Positions 33,799 to 41,953 of a stretch of 64,000 nucleotides of DNA are shown here, piece after piece (within the stretch, counting starts at the first letter, position 1; each line of letters starts with the position of its first letter). The notes under the pieces are model-generated. The model was given only the letters and a program-made list of their open reading frames with translations, did no database searches and was not told the DNA's origin. This DNA comes from Serpentinimonas raichei (GTDB lineage: Bacteria > Pseudomonadota > Gammaproteobacteria > Burkholderiales > Burkholderiaceae_C), in NCBI RefSeq assembly GCF_000828895.1, contig NZ_AP014568.1, positions 1,061,858 to 1,125,857 on the forward strand, in the 5' to 3' direction. The translations under genes and the position numbers were made by a program.

Positions 33799-36093
33799 TC
33801 AGGGCGCCTTGACGCAGTCGGCAAAGTAGGTCTTGCGCCCGTCTGCGCCCTCCTCGACCACCAGGCCGTGGATGTCGGTCTCGAAGCCGGGGCACTGCAA
33901 GGCAAAGTCGCGCGCAAACTTGAGGTAATCGACGATGCGGCGGTTGAACACCTCACCCGGTATCAGCAGCGGGATGCCGGGCGGGTACGGGGTGATGAGC
34001 GCGGTGGTGATGCGCCCCTCCAGCGCGTCGATCGGCACCCGCTCGGTGCGGCGGCGGGCGATCTGAGCGAAGGCGTCGCTGGGCTTCATGGCCGGGGTCA
34101 GGTCGCTCAGGTACATCTCGGTGGTCAGGCGCGCGATGTCGGACTTGGCGTACAGCTCGTGCACCATTTGGCACAGGTCGCGCAAGCCCATTTTTTCGTA
34201 GCGGCGCTGCTTGCGGCAGAACTCGGGCATGGTGCGCCAGAGCGGATGGTTGCGGTCGTAATCGTCCTTGAACTGCTGCAGAGCGGTGAGTAGGGTGTTC
34301 CAGCGGCCCTTGGTGATGCCGATGGTGAACATGATGAAAAAGCTGTAGAGGCCGGTTTTTTCCACCACCACGCCGTGCTCGGCTAGGTACTTGGTGACGA
34401 TGCTGGCCGGAATGCCGCTGGTGGCAAAGTCGCCTTTCATGTTCAGCCCCGGCGTGAGCAAGGTGGCCTTGATCGGGTCCAGCATATTGAAGCCCGGCGC
34501 CATGTCGCCAAAGCCGTGCCAGGCGTCGCCACCGCGCAGCAGCGGCTGGCCGTCGGGGGTGGTGCGCTGCAAAATCCAGTCGTGGGCGCGGCCCACGCCC
34601 TCCTCGGCCAGCGCCTCGGGGCCCCAGACTTGGAACCACCAGTCGTCGTCGCCAAACTCGGCATCGACCTTGCGCATGGCGCGCCGGAAGTCCAGCGCTT
34701 CGGCAATGCTTTCTTCCACCAGCGCGGTGCCGCCGGGTGGCTCCATCATGGCGGCGGCCACGTCGCAACTGGCGATGATGCTGTACTGCGGGCTGGTGCT
34801 GGTGTGCATCAGATAGGCTTCGTTGAACAGGTGCCGGTCCAGCGGCGTGGTCTGCGAGTCTTGCACCAGCACGTGGCTGGCTTGGCTGATGCCGGCCAGC
34901 AGCTTGTGGATGCTCTGCGTGGAATAGACCACCGAATGCCGCGGCCGCCCGCGCTTGCGCCCCATGGCGTGGAAGGTGCCGTAAAAGGGGTGAAAGGACG
35001 CGTGCGGCAGCCAGGCTTCGTCGAAGTGCAGGTTGTCCACGTAGCCGTCGAGCATTTGCTTGATGGCTTCGGTGTTGTAGAGCACGCCGTCGTAGGTGGA
35101 CTGCGTCAGCGTGAGGATGCGCGGCTTGACCGTCTGCGCATCGACCCCGGCCAGCAGCGGGTGCGCTTCGATTTTGGCGCGGATCGCGTCGGGCTCGAAC
35201 TCGCTTTGCGGAATCGGGCCGATGATGCCCCAGTGGTTGCGCGTGGGCTTGAGGAACACCGGAATCGATCCGGTCATGATGATGCTGTGCAGCACCGACT
35301 TGTGGCAGTTGCGGTCCACCAGCACCACGTCGCCCGGTGCCACCGTGTGGTGCCAGACCATTTTGTTGCTGGTGCTGGTGCCGTTGGTGACGAAAAAGCA
35401 GTGGTCGGCGTTGAAAATGCGCGCCGCGTTGCGCTCGCTCTCACCGATGGCACCGTTGTGGTCCAGCAACTGCCCGAGCTCTTCGACCGAGTTGCAGACG
35501 TCGGCGCGCAGCATGTTTTCGCCAAAGAACTGGTGAAACATCTGCCCCACGGGCGACTTGAGAAAGGCCACCCCGCCCGAGTGGCCGGGGCAGTGCCAGC
35601 TGTAGGAGCCGTTTTCGGCGTAGTCGAGCAGCGCCTTGAAAAAGGGCGGCTGGATGCCCTCTAGGTAGCTCTTGGCTTCGCGGATGAGGTGGCGCGCCAC
35701 GAACTCGGGCGTGTCCTCGAACATGTGAATGAAGCCGTGCAGCTCGCGCAAAATGGCGTTGGGCAGGTGCCGGCTGGTCTTGGTTTCGCCGTAGATGTAG
35801 ATCGGCACGTCGGCATTTTTGCGCCGCACCTCGTCGATGAAGTGGCGCAGATTGAGCACCGCCGGGTCCAGGTCTGGCCCTGGGGTGAATTCCTCGTCGT
35901 CGATCGACAAAATAAAGGCGCTGGCGCGGCTTTGCTGCTGCGCAAACTGCGACAGATCGCCGTAGCTGGTGACGCCGACGACCTCGAAGCCCTCGCTCTC
36001 GATGGCTTGCGCCAGCGCACGAATGCCCAGACCCGAGGTGTTTTCGGAGCGGAAGTCTTCGTCGATGATGACGATGGGGAAGCGAAATTTCAT
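33799..36093 (-). CDS. PLP-dependent arginine/lysine/ornithine decarboxylase
   Basis: This 764-residue decarboxylase is of the large inducible (wing-domain) type. It has an N-terminal receiver-like wing domain (about residues 1-140), the PLP domain with SWHCPGHSGG, ELGQLLDHNGAIGE, LHFDEAWLPHASFHP, the Schiff-base lysine in STQSIHKLLAG (about residue 390), and a C-terminal domain with PYPPGIPLLIPGE. Substrate choice among arginine, lysine and ornithine cannot be settled by eye. It would make the matching polyamine or support acid resistance. No antiporter gene is adjacent. It diverges from nfeD across 140 bp. Confidence 0.92.
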   Translation of the reverse strand: MKFRFPIVIIDEDFRSENTSGLGIRALAQAIESEGFEVVGVTSYGDLSQFAQQQSRASAFILSIDDEEFTPGPDLDPAVLNLRHFIDEVRRKNADVPIYIYGETKTSRHLPNAILRELHGFIHMFEDTPEFVARHLIREAKSYLEGIQPPFFKALLDYAENGSYSWHCPGHSGGVAFLKSPVGQMFHQFFGENMLRADVCNSVEELGQLLDHNGAIGESERNAARIFNADHCFFVTNGTSTSNKMVWHHTVAPGDVVLVDRNCHKSVLHSIIMTGSIPVFLKPTRNHWGIIGPIPQSEFEPDAIRAKIEAHPLLAGVDAQTVKPRILTLTQSTYDGVLYNTEAIKQMLDGYVDNLHFDEAWLPHASFHPFYGTFHAMGRKRGRPRHSVVYSTQSIHKLLAGISQASHVLVQDSQTTPLDRHLFNEAYLMHTSTSPQYSIIASCDVAAAMMEPPGGTALVEESIAEALDFRRAMRKVDAEFGDDDWWFQVWGPEALAEEGVGRAHDWILQRTTPDGQPLLRGGDAWHGFGDMAPGFNMLDPIKATLLTPGLNMKGDFATSGIPASIVTKYLAEHGVVVEKTGLYSFFIMFTIGITKGRWNTLLTALQQFKDDYDRNHPLWRTMPEFCRKQRRYEKMGLRDLCQMVHELYAKSDIARLTTEMYLSDLTPAMKPSDAFAQIARRRTERVPIDALEGRITTALITPYPPGIPLLIPGEVFNRRIVDYLKFARDFALQCPGFETDIHGLVVEEGADGRKTYFADCVKAP

Positions 36094-36169
36094 AGCCCGC
36101 TAGTGTAGTGAGGGATTGTGTCGATTCAGCCGATCGAGGGGCGGTTGATGCCTGCCGACAGCAGATTTA

Positions 36170-36199
36170 TTGGCACCAAAGCCAGTGATGGGTTATGCT
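36170..36199 (+). promoter_or_regulatory. Candidate promoter of the nfeD-SPFH pair
   Basis: TTGGCA (36170-36175) and TATGCT (36194-36199) are separated by 18 bases, 35 bases before the nfeD-like ATG. Confidence 0.45.
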
Positions 36200-36233
36200 G
36201 CAAGCCACACATCCCCTGCAACCAAGGACGTAA

Positions 36234-36689
36234 ATGGCCGATTGGACCATCTGGTGGCTGCTCGCGGGCGCTGCCGTGGTGCTGGAACTCCTGACCGGCA
36301 CCTTCTTTTTGCTCATGCTGGCCGTGGGGCTGGCAGCCGGTGCGCTGGCCGCGCACGCGGGGCTGGACTTCACCGGCCAATTGCTCAGCGCCGCGGCGGT
36401 GGGCGGCGGCGCGGTGGCGATCTGGCAGCGCTGGCGCGCGCGCCATCCGGCGCAGCCGCAAGCGGGGCACAACCCAAACATCAACCTCGACATCGGCCAG
36501 TCGCTCACGGTCGAGCACTGGCGCGCAGACGGCACGGCGCAGGTGCGCTACCGCGGTGCCGACTGGGCGGTGCAACTGCAAGGCGACCCGGCCAGCGCCC
36601 AGCCCGGGCGTCACACCATCGTCGCTTTGCAGGGCAATACTTTGCTGGTCAGCCCCAGCGCGGCTGCGCCGTCTGTGGCCAGCGAGTAG
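36234..36689 (+). CDS. NfeD-like membrane protein
   Basis: This 151-residue protein has two or three hydrophobic segments in the first 65 residues (WTIWWLLAGAAVVLELLTGTF and onward) and a C-terminal OB-fold typical of NfeD (GQSLTVEHWRADGTAQVRYRG, then HTIVALQGNTLLV). This is the short form without a ClpP-like protease domain. NfeD proteins pair with SPFH/stomatin proteins, and the next gene encodes one, 82 bp away. AAGGA precedes the ATG. Confidence 0.9.
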   Translation: MADWTIWWLLAGAAVVLELLTGTFFLLMLAVGLAAGALAAHAGLDFTGQLLSAAAVGGGAVAIWQRWRARHPAQPQAGHNPNINLDIGQSLTVEHWRADGTAQVRYRGADWAVQLQGDPASAQPGRHTIVALQGNTLLVSPSAAAPSVASE

Positions 36690-36771
36690 CACACACATCC
36701 AGCCCGGTGCCGCCATCCGTGGCTGCGCTTGGCGGGGCTTGAAACCGCATTTTTTTTGAGAGGAAATCTCC

Positions 36772-37692
36772 ATGGAATTCATCGCCCTTGCCATCGTCAT
36801 CGTCGCCATCGTGTTCGTCATCCGCTCCATCCAGGTGGTGCCGCAACAAAACGCCTGGGTCAAGGAGCGCTTGGGCAAATACGCCGGCACGCTCGGGCCG
36901 GGGCTGAACTTTCTGGTGCCCTTTGTTGACCGAGTGGCCTACAAGCACAGCCTGAAGGAAATCCCGATGGATGTGCCGGAGCAAATTTGCATCACCCGAG
37001 ACAACACCCAGCTCAAGGTCGATGGGATTTTGTACTTCCAAGTCACCGACGCCATGCGCGCCAGCTACGGCTCCTCCAACTTCATGATGGGCATCACGCA
37101 ACTGGCGCAAACCACGCTGCGCAGCATCATCGGCCGCATGGAGCTCGACAAAACCTTCGAAGAGCGCGACATGATCAACGCCCAGGTGGTCACCGCCGTC
37201 GATGAGGCGGCGCTGAACTGGGGCGTGAAGGTGCTGCGCTACGAGATCAAGGACCTCACCCCGCCGGCCGAAATTCTGCGCTCGATGCAGGCCCAGATCA
37301 CCGCCGAACGCGAAAAACGCGCCCTCATCGCCGCCTCCGAAGGGCGCAAACAAGAGCAGATCAACATCGCCAACGGCGAGCGCGAAGCCTCCATCGCCCG
37401 CTCCGAGGGCGAACGCCAGGCCGCCATCAACCTGGCCCAAGGCCAGGCCTCCGCCATCCTGGCCGTGGCCGAAGCCTCGGCGCAAGCCATCGAGCGCATC
37501 GCGCGCGCCATCCGCACCGAAGGGGGCGAGGCCGCGGTGCAGCTCAAGGTGGCCGAAAAAGCCGTCGAAGCCTACGCCAAGGTGGCCACCGAGTCCAACA
37601 CCACCCTGATCGTCCCCTCCAACATGAGCGAAGTGAGCAATCTGATTGGCTCGGCGATGCAGATGGTGCGCACGCTCAAGCCGGGGGCCTGA
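36772..37692 (+). CDS. SPFH/stomatin-like membrane protein (QmcA type)
   Basis: This 306-residue protein has one N-terminal membrane helix (IALAIVIVAIVFVIRSIQVV), a band 7/SPFH domain with VVPQQNAWVKERLGKYAGTLGPGLNFLVPF, and a long charged coiled coil (about residues 170-250, rich in E-R-A). It is likely an oligomeric membrane scaffold that works with the preceding NfeD protein in membrane-domain organisation or protease control. GAGAGGAAA precedes the ATG. Confidence 0.92.
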   Translation: MEFIALAIVIVAIVFVIRSIQVVPQQNAWVKERLGKYAGTLGPGLNFLVPFVDRVAYKHSLKEIPMDVPEQICITRDNTQLKVDGILYFQVTDAMRASYGSSNFMMGITQLAQTTLRSIIGRMELDKTFEERDMINAQVVTAVDEAALNWGVKVLRYEIKDLTPPAEILRSMQAQITAEREKRALIAASEGRKQEQINIANGEREASIARSEGERQAAINLAQGQASAILAVAEASAQAIERIARAIRTEGGEAAVQLKVAEKAVEAYAKVATESNTTLIVPSNMSEVSNLIGSAMQMVRTLKPGA

Positions 37693-37711
37693 AAGCCGGG
37701 CCGGCGGCCCG

Positions 37712-37744
37712 TGCGTCGGCTGTGCGTCTGCTGTGCGTCTGCGG
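37712..37744. repeat. Three tandem 11-bp units upstream of tRNA-Ser
   Basis: GTGCGTCGGCT, GTGCGTCTGCT and GTGCGTCTGCG follow one another directly, ending about 10 bases before the -10-like TAGAAT of the tRNA-Ser promoter. Confidence 0.7.
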
Positions 37745-37753
37745 CTGCCAGTG

Positions 37754-37759
37754 TAGAAT
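37754..37759 (+). promoter_or_regulatory. -10 box of the tRNA-Ser promoter
   Basis: TAGAAT (5 of 6 bases of TATAAT) lies 12 bases before the tRNA-Ser 5' end, the same spacing as TATAAT before tRNA-His. No good -35 match is seen in the 11-bp repeats upstream. Confidence 0.55.
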
Positions 37760-37771
37760 CCTAGGCTACCC

Positions 37772-37861
37772 GGAGAGATGGATGAGCGGTTTAAGTCGCA
37801 CGCCTGGAAAGCGTGTGTGGGCTAACCCCCACCGCGGGTTCGAATCCCGCTCTCTCCGCCA
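37772..37861 (+). tRNA. tRNA-Ser (anticodon GGA)
   Basis: This is a 90-base class II tRNA. The acceptor stem GGAGAGA pairs with TCTCTCC (37851-37857). The anticodon stem CACGC/GCGTG encloses the loop CTGGAAA with anticodon GGA. A long variable arm and the T arm GGGTTCGAATCCC follow. The discriminator is G and CCA is encoded at 37859-37861. Confidence 0.97.
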
Positions 37862-37867
37862 GACCAG

Positions 37868-37906
37868 AAAATCCCATGGAAGTCAATCGGTTACATGGGA
37901 TTTTTT
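37868..37906 (+). terminator. Rho-independent terminator after tRNA-Ser
   Basis: AAAATCCCATG (37868-37878) pairs with CATGGGATTTT (37894-37904) around a 15-base loop and is followed by TT. It lies 6 bases after the tRNA end. Confidence 0.75.
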
Positions 37907-37941
37907 AGCAAAAACGAGCCGCAACCCAGATCGCAGGTCGG

Positions 37942-38283
37942 TCAAGCCGCCGGGTTTGTGTTCTCCGCGCCGCTTGCTGCTGCCCTGTACGGAATCGTGC
38001 TGCCCAACATGCGCAGCACCCCGGCCGGATCGCGGTCAATCAGGTTCAGCAGCACCAATGCAGGGCCGTGCGGGCTGCGATCGCCGCGCTCCCAGTGGCG
38101 CAGCGTCGCGACAGATACGCCAAAGCGCGCCGCAAACTGGGTCTGAGTGAGACCAATCCGACCGCGCACAGCCGCCACATCAACTGCGACCGGGTGCCAT
38201 ATCTGCACCCCAGCCTGTTCGCCCTTGGCGTGACCGATGGCCTCGGTCAAACCTTGCCGAATGCTTTCGAATCCCTTGCCCAT
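37942..38283 (-). CDS. NadS-like antitoxin with XRE helix-turn-helix
   Basis: This 113-residue protein begins GKGFESIRQGLTEAIGHAKGE, typical of the NadS group, and has a helix-turn-helix LTQTQFAARFGVSVATLRHWERG near residues 46-68. It is the likely DNA-binding antitoxin and autorepressor for the toxin gene encoded 4 bp upstream, giving a toxin-first order as in HigBA. AAAGG about 8 bases upstream supports the ATG at 38283 over an upstream TTG. Confidence 0.88.
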   Translation of the reverse strand: MGKGFESIRQGLTEAIGHAKGEQAGVQIWHPVAVDVAAVRGRIGLTQTQFAARFGVSVATLRHWERGDRSPHGPALVLLNLIDRDPAGVLRMLGSTIPYRAAASGAENTNPAA

Positions 38284-38287
38284 CACA

Positions 38288-38641
38288 TTACCTTTCAAGC
38301 CAGATTTTTACCAAAACGCGCACCAGCCCGGCCAGCGTGTTGCGCTCGGCTTGGCTCAGATTCGCGCGCTCATTCTTTGCGAACATCGACAGCAGGTACA
38401 GCGGCATTGCTCCGCTGTGAAAGTAGTAGATGACGCCCACGCCGCCACTCTTGCCCCGGCCAGCCCGTGCCCAGCGCAGCTTGCGCACGCCACCCGTGCC
38501 TTCGAGCAGGTCTCCGGCCGCAGGGTGCTCGGCAAGGTAGTCCACGATGGCCCGGCGCTCGGCGTCCGCCAGCAGCCTGCTGGCCGTGCGCAGGTACTCG
38601 GGCAGTTCAGCAACAGTGAGCATGGGTGCAGTGTACTCCAT
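38288..38641 (-). CDS. RelE/HigB-type toxin, partner of NadS-like antitoxin
   Basis: This 117-residue protein has the RelE/ParE-superfamily pattern EHPAAGDLLEGTGGVRKLRWARAGRGKSGGVGVIYYF followed by YLLSMFAKNERANLSQAE and a C-terminal LAGLVRVL. Proteins of this type cleave mRNA on the ribosome. The ATG at 38641 has AAGG about 7 bases upstream (AAGGTAATCCA), whereas ATG 38623 has no such site. It is transcribed ahead of the antitoxin. Confidence 0.88.
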   Translation of the reverse strand: MEYTAPMLTVAELPEYLRTASRLLADAERRAIVDYLAEHPAAGDLLEGTGGVRKLRWARAGRGKSGGVGVIYYFHSGAMPLYLLSMFAKNERANLSQAERNTLAGLVRVLVKIWLER

Positions 38642-38748
38642 TGGATTACCTTGTGGGGAATCGCACTGCTTCACCCCGCAGCACGGCTCTGATAGCTGGC
38701 ACGAGCGCCACATGATCGCCCGGGAAATGACAACCATGCTGGGGGAAG

Positions 38749-38760
38749 CGTAAATTTACG
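38749..38760. promoter_or_regulatory. 12-bp palindrome, candidate operator between the two toxin-antitoxin modules
   Basis: CGTAAATTTACG is a perfect palindrome, 58 bp upstream of the AbrB-type antitoxin GTG and 107 bp upstream of the divergent toxin gene. It could be an autoregulatory site; no experiment or comparison supports this yet. Confidence 0.35.
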
Positions 38761-38817
38761 AGGTAAGGCGTTTTTGCATTACCATACACGTCTTCAATCA
38801 GCGCATGTGAGGACACC

Positions 38818-39069
38818 GTGACCACACTGACCGTTACCGCACGCGGGCAAGTGACCTTCAGAAAAGACGTGCTGCATCACCTCGGCATCCGTCCCGGGGA
38901 CAAGATCGAGCTGGATTTGCTGCCCGATGGCCGCGGTATGCTCAAGGCGGCCCGGCGCACCGCCACCATCGATGGCTTCGTTGGGCTGCTGGCGAACCGG
39001 ACCACGAAGGTTGCCAGTCTGGAGGAAATCAACGAGGCCGCCGCGCAGGGCTGGGCTGGCAAACAATGA
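38818..39069 (+). CDS. AbrB/MazE-type antitoxin (VapB-like)
   Basis: This 83-residue protein has a swapped-hairpin AbrB DNA-binding domain, with VTARGQVTFRKDVLHHLGIRPGDKIELDLL at residues 5-34, and a flexible C-terminal tail that would wrap the toxin. The start is a GTG at 38818 preceded by GAGG. The stop overlaps the toxin ATG (ATGA), so the two proteins are translationally coupled. Confidence 0.9.
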   Translation: MTTLTVTARGQVTFRKDVLHHLGIRPGDKIELDLLPDGRGMLKAARRTATIDGFVGLLANRTTKVASLEEINEAAAQGWAGKQ

Positions 39070-39461
39070 AGGTGGCCGTCGATACCAACGTGCTGGTGCG
39101 TGCGGTGGTGTGTGACGATCCCGCGCAAGCGCGCCGTGCCGCCCAGACCTTGGCCGATGCCGAATCGATTGCGGTCGCGCTCCCTTGCCTGTGCGAGTTC
39201 GTGTGGGTGCTGCTCAGGGTTTACGGCTTTCAACCCGCCGACGCTGCTGCCGCTATCCGCGCACTATTGGCCGCCGCCAATGTGCAGGTGAATCGGCCGG
39301 CCGTTGAGGCATGTCTGTCGGTGCTCGACGCAGGCGGGGATTTTGCCGATGGCGTGATCGCCTACGAGGGCCGTTGGCTAGGCGGAGAAACCTTTGTTTC
39401 CTTTGACCAACAAGCGGTGGCCCTGCTGACGGCTCTGGGGCACCGAGCACGGCTTTTGTAA
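39066..39461 (+). CDS. VapC-type PIN-domain toxin ribonuclease
   Basis: This 131-residue PIN domain has its acidic metal-binding residues in place: Asp in VAVDTNVLVR (residue 6), Glu in LPCLCEFVWVL (about 44), and Asp residues in GDFADGVIAYE and VSFDQQA. VapC toxins cut specific RNAs, often tRNAs. It is encoded directly after its AbrB-type antitoxin with a 4-bp overlap and ends the small accessory stretch next to tRNA-Ser. Confidence 0.92.
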   Translation: MKVAVDTNVLVRAVVCDDPAQARRAAQTLADAESIAVALPCLCEFVWVLLRVYGFQPADAAAAIRALLAAANVQVNRPAVEACLSVLDAGGDFADGVIAYEGRWLGGETFVSFDQQAVALLTALGHRARLL

Positions 39462-39615
39462 ATCGCAGCACCCCTGTTCATCTGCCGTTCATCCCAACTT
39501 CAGCGCCCGTTCATGCGTTTGTCATGCCCTGCCAAGCGGGCTGGGGTGAAATAGGTTTTGGGGCTGGGCGATTGGGTCGTGCCCCTTGTTGTCACTCCAT
39601 ACAAAGGACTTTCGC

Positions 39616-40245
39616 ATGTTGAACCGCAACCTTCTGGTCGCCGCCCTTCTGGGCACCGGCTTGGCCTTTTCCTCGCTCGCCCATTCTCACGCAGCCGGGG
39701 CCGCTGCCGCCGCCACTGCGGCCACGCCTGCGGCTCAGGCTGCCACGGCGGCGCGCGCTACCCCAGCCCGCACCATCACCGAAGCCCAAGTGCTCGCAGC
39801 ACAGCAGGCTTGGGGCCGGGCATTGGTGCAAATCAGCACCGATTTCGCCAGCGGCGGCCTTGCGCGCGCCACCGCCACCGCCTCGGCCGTGCTCGATGCC
39901 GCTTATGGCTACCAGATGGGCCCGGTGCTGTTCAAGCCCACCCTGACCACCGCCCCGCACACCTTTCGCACCACCCGCGAAGGCGCGCTGGCCTACTTCG
40001 TGGGCAACAACCCAGCCTTCCCGAACGACCGCGGCTTTGCCCTCAAAGGCTGGACCAACGTGGAAGTGCGCAACGCCGCCATGCTGATCCACGGCGACAT
40101 CGCCAAGACCATGGGCAACGTGACGCTCACCAACCGCGACGGCACCCGCACCACGGTTGACAAAACCTGGGGCTACCGCCTTGACCCGCAAGGCAATCTG
40201 CGCATCGTGCTGCACCACTCCTCGCTGCCCTTCACCGGCTCCTGA
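39616..40245 (+). CDS. Secreted protein of unknown function, coupled to a two-component system
   Basis: This 209-residue protein has a clear signal peptide (NRNLLVAALLGTGLAFSSLAHSHA), an Ala/Thr-rich spacer to about residue 50, and a globular domain with LAAQQAWGRALVQISTDF, FRTTREGALAYFVGNNP and a C-terminal LRIVLHHSSLPF. The pattern suggests a small alpha+beta (SnoaL/cystatin-like) fold, but I do not recognise a function. AAAGGA lies about 8 bases before the ATG. Its stop is 6 bp before the GTG of the sensor kinase, so it probably shares an operon and may act as a periplasmic accessory of the kinase. Confidence 0.82.
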   Translation: MLNRNLLVAALLGTGLAFSSLAHSHAAGAAAAATAATPAAQAATAARATPARTITEAQVLAAQQAWGRALVQISTDFASGGLARATATASAVLDAAYGYQMGPVLFKPTLTTAPHTFRTTREGALAYFVGNNPAFPNDRGFALKGWTNVEVRNAAMLIHGDIAKTMGNVTLTNRDGTRTTVDKTWGYRLDPQGNLRIVLHHSSLPFTGS

Positions 40246-40251
40246 TCGGCC

Positions 40252-41856
40252 GTGTTGCTCAGCCGCCTGACCCTGGCTTTTGCGGTGCTGATACTGCTCA
40301 GCGCGGTGCAGGCGGCTTTTTCGGTGTGGGCGGTGCGCAGCGCCAGCGTGCAGTCGGCCCTGACCCGCGACGCACAGCAGATGCTGACCGAATACCAGGC
40401 GCTGGCGGCCAACAAGCAGCGTTTGCTGGTCTGGCTGGCGGGCACGGCCCTGACCGGCCAAGGCAGTGTGGAGCAGCGCGCTCTGCTGCTGCGCGAGATG
40501 GACCGGTCTTTGGGCGAGCTCGAGCGCTTGCAAACGCAACCCGGGGTGCAACCCATCCCGCTGCTGCGCGCCAATTTTGCGGCCATGCAAGCCTACGTGC
40601 TCCAAGCCAGCGCTGCCCCCGCACGCAGCCCGGCTTCGGATCACGCCCTGATGTGGTTACAAGCGGCCACGGTGTTTGACCACCACGGCGGGCGCGACAT
40701 GCGCCAGGTGCTGGCCGCCGCCATCGCGCAACAGCGCCACGCCACCGAACAGGCCATGGCGCAACAAAAGCAGACCCTGACCACCCTGCAACGCTCCAGC
40801 ATCGGGCTGTTGCTGCTGTCGGTGCTGTGGGGCTCGCTGGCAGCTGCCTACTTCGTGCGTCGGCTGCATCGACCGTTTCGGCAGCTGCTGCTTTCGACCG
40901 AAGCGCTGGCCGAGGGCGACTACCGGCAGCGCCGGCTCAGCCCGCATGCCGACGAATTTGGCCAGATCGGGCAGCAGTTGAACGCGCTGGCCTTGCAACT
41001 CGATGCCAACCGGCGCCAGAGCGAGGCCCTGCGCGCCGGGCTCGATGCCGCCGTGGCCGAGCGCACCCAGGCCCTGATGCGCAGCCACGAGGCGCTGCTC
41101 AAAGCCGATGCGCGGCGGCAGCAGTTTTTTGCCGAAATCAGCCACGAGTTGCGCACCCCGGTCACGGTGATCCGGGGCGAGGCCGAAATCGCACTGCGCA
41201 GCGGTGGGCGCGGGCAAGGGCCCGATGCCGAAGCACACATCGAGGCGCAACAGGCCGTTTACCGCAGCGCCCTCGAGCGCATCGTCCAGGCGGCGGGTGC
41301 GCTGGGCCAGCGGGTGCAGGAGCTGGTGCGGCTGGCCCGCTCGACTGCCAGCGCGCAAAGTTATGCCTTTGCACCCGTGCCCGTGCGCGCCGTGGTGCAC
41401 GGGGCGCTGCTCCAAATGCAGGCCATCGCCTCGCATCGGGGCATCGAACTGCGCGATGCGGCCACTGTTGCTGCCAGCGATTGCCTGCTCGACGCCGACC
41501 TCGACAAATTGCAGCAGGCGCTGGTGATCGTGCTCGATAATGCGGTGCGCTACAGCGCCGCCGGCAGCCAGGTGCAGATCGAGGCCGAGCCCGATGTGGC
41601 GGCGCAGTGCCTGCGCATCGGCATCAGCGACAGCGGCATGGGCATAGACCCCGAACAAGCCGAACAGGTGTTCGAGCCCTATTTTCGCAGCGACGCGGCG
41701 CGCCAGCGCAGCCCCGAGGGTCTGGGGCTGGGCTTGTCGATCGCGCGCGCCATCGTGCTGGCGCACCGGGGCAGCATAGTCATCGAAGCCTTGGCCGCCG
41801 GTGGCAGCCGCGTCACCATCGAGTTGCCGCTGGCCGTTGCCTCTGCAGTCGTTTAG
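40252..41856 (+). CDS. Sensor histidine kinase
   Basis: This 534-residue kinase has a GTG start. It has a membrane segment at residues 3-20, a periplasmic helical region of about 160 residues, a second membrane segment (about 185-205), HAMP, a coiled coil, a DHp domain with FFAEISHELRTPVTVIRGEAEIA (His about 298) and an ATPase domain with IVLDNAVRYSAAGSQ, DSGMGIDPEQ and GLGLGLSIA. All kinase boxes are intact. It lies between the secreted protein gene and the OmpR-type regulator, which is probably its partner. Confidence 0.93.
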   Translation: MLLSRLTLAFAVLILLSAVQAAFSVWAVRSASVQSALTRDAQQMLTEYQALAANKQRLLVWLAGTALTGQGSVEQRALLLREMDRSLGELERLQTQPGVQPIPLLRANFAAMQAYVLQASAAPARSPASDHALMWLQAATVFDHHGGRDMRQVLAAAIAQQRHATEQAMAQQKQTLTTLQRSSIGLLLLSVLWGSLAAAYFVRRLHRPFRQLLLSTEALAEGDYRQRRLSPHADEFGQIGQQLNALALQLDANRRQSEALRAGLDAAVAERTQALMRSHEALLKADARRQQFFAEISHELRTPVTVIRGEAEIALRSGGRGQGPDAEAHIEAQQAVYRSALERIVQAAGALGQRVQELVRLARSTASAQSYAFAPVPVRAVVHGALLQMQAIASHRGIELRDAATVAASDCLLDADLDKLQQALVIVLDNAVRYSAAGSQVQIEAEPDVAAQCLRIGISDSGMGIDPEQAEQVFEPYFRSDAARQRSPEGLGLGLSIARAIVLAHRGSIVIEALAAGGSRVTIELPLAVASAVV

Positions 41857-41953
41857 GACGCTCCAAAACTGCTGCCCAACCTAGGCAATCCCGCCGCGAC
41901 ACCTCCCCCAGCCACTGAAACCCAGCCACCCCACCTTTCCAACCGCCACCACC

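Noticed and set aside
38547..38753. 68-codon plus-strand open frame across the start of the toxin gene
   Set aside because: It overlaps the toxin coding sequence in antisense, lacks a ribosome-binding site and resembles no known antitoxin.
37772..39461. Integrated element bounded by tRNA-Ser direct repeats
   Set aside because: No second copy of the tRNA 3' end was found downstream of vapC and no integrase gene is present, so island boundaries cannot be claimed.
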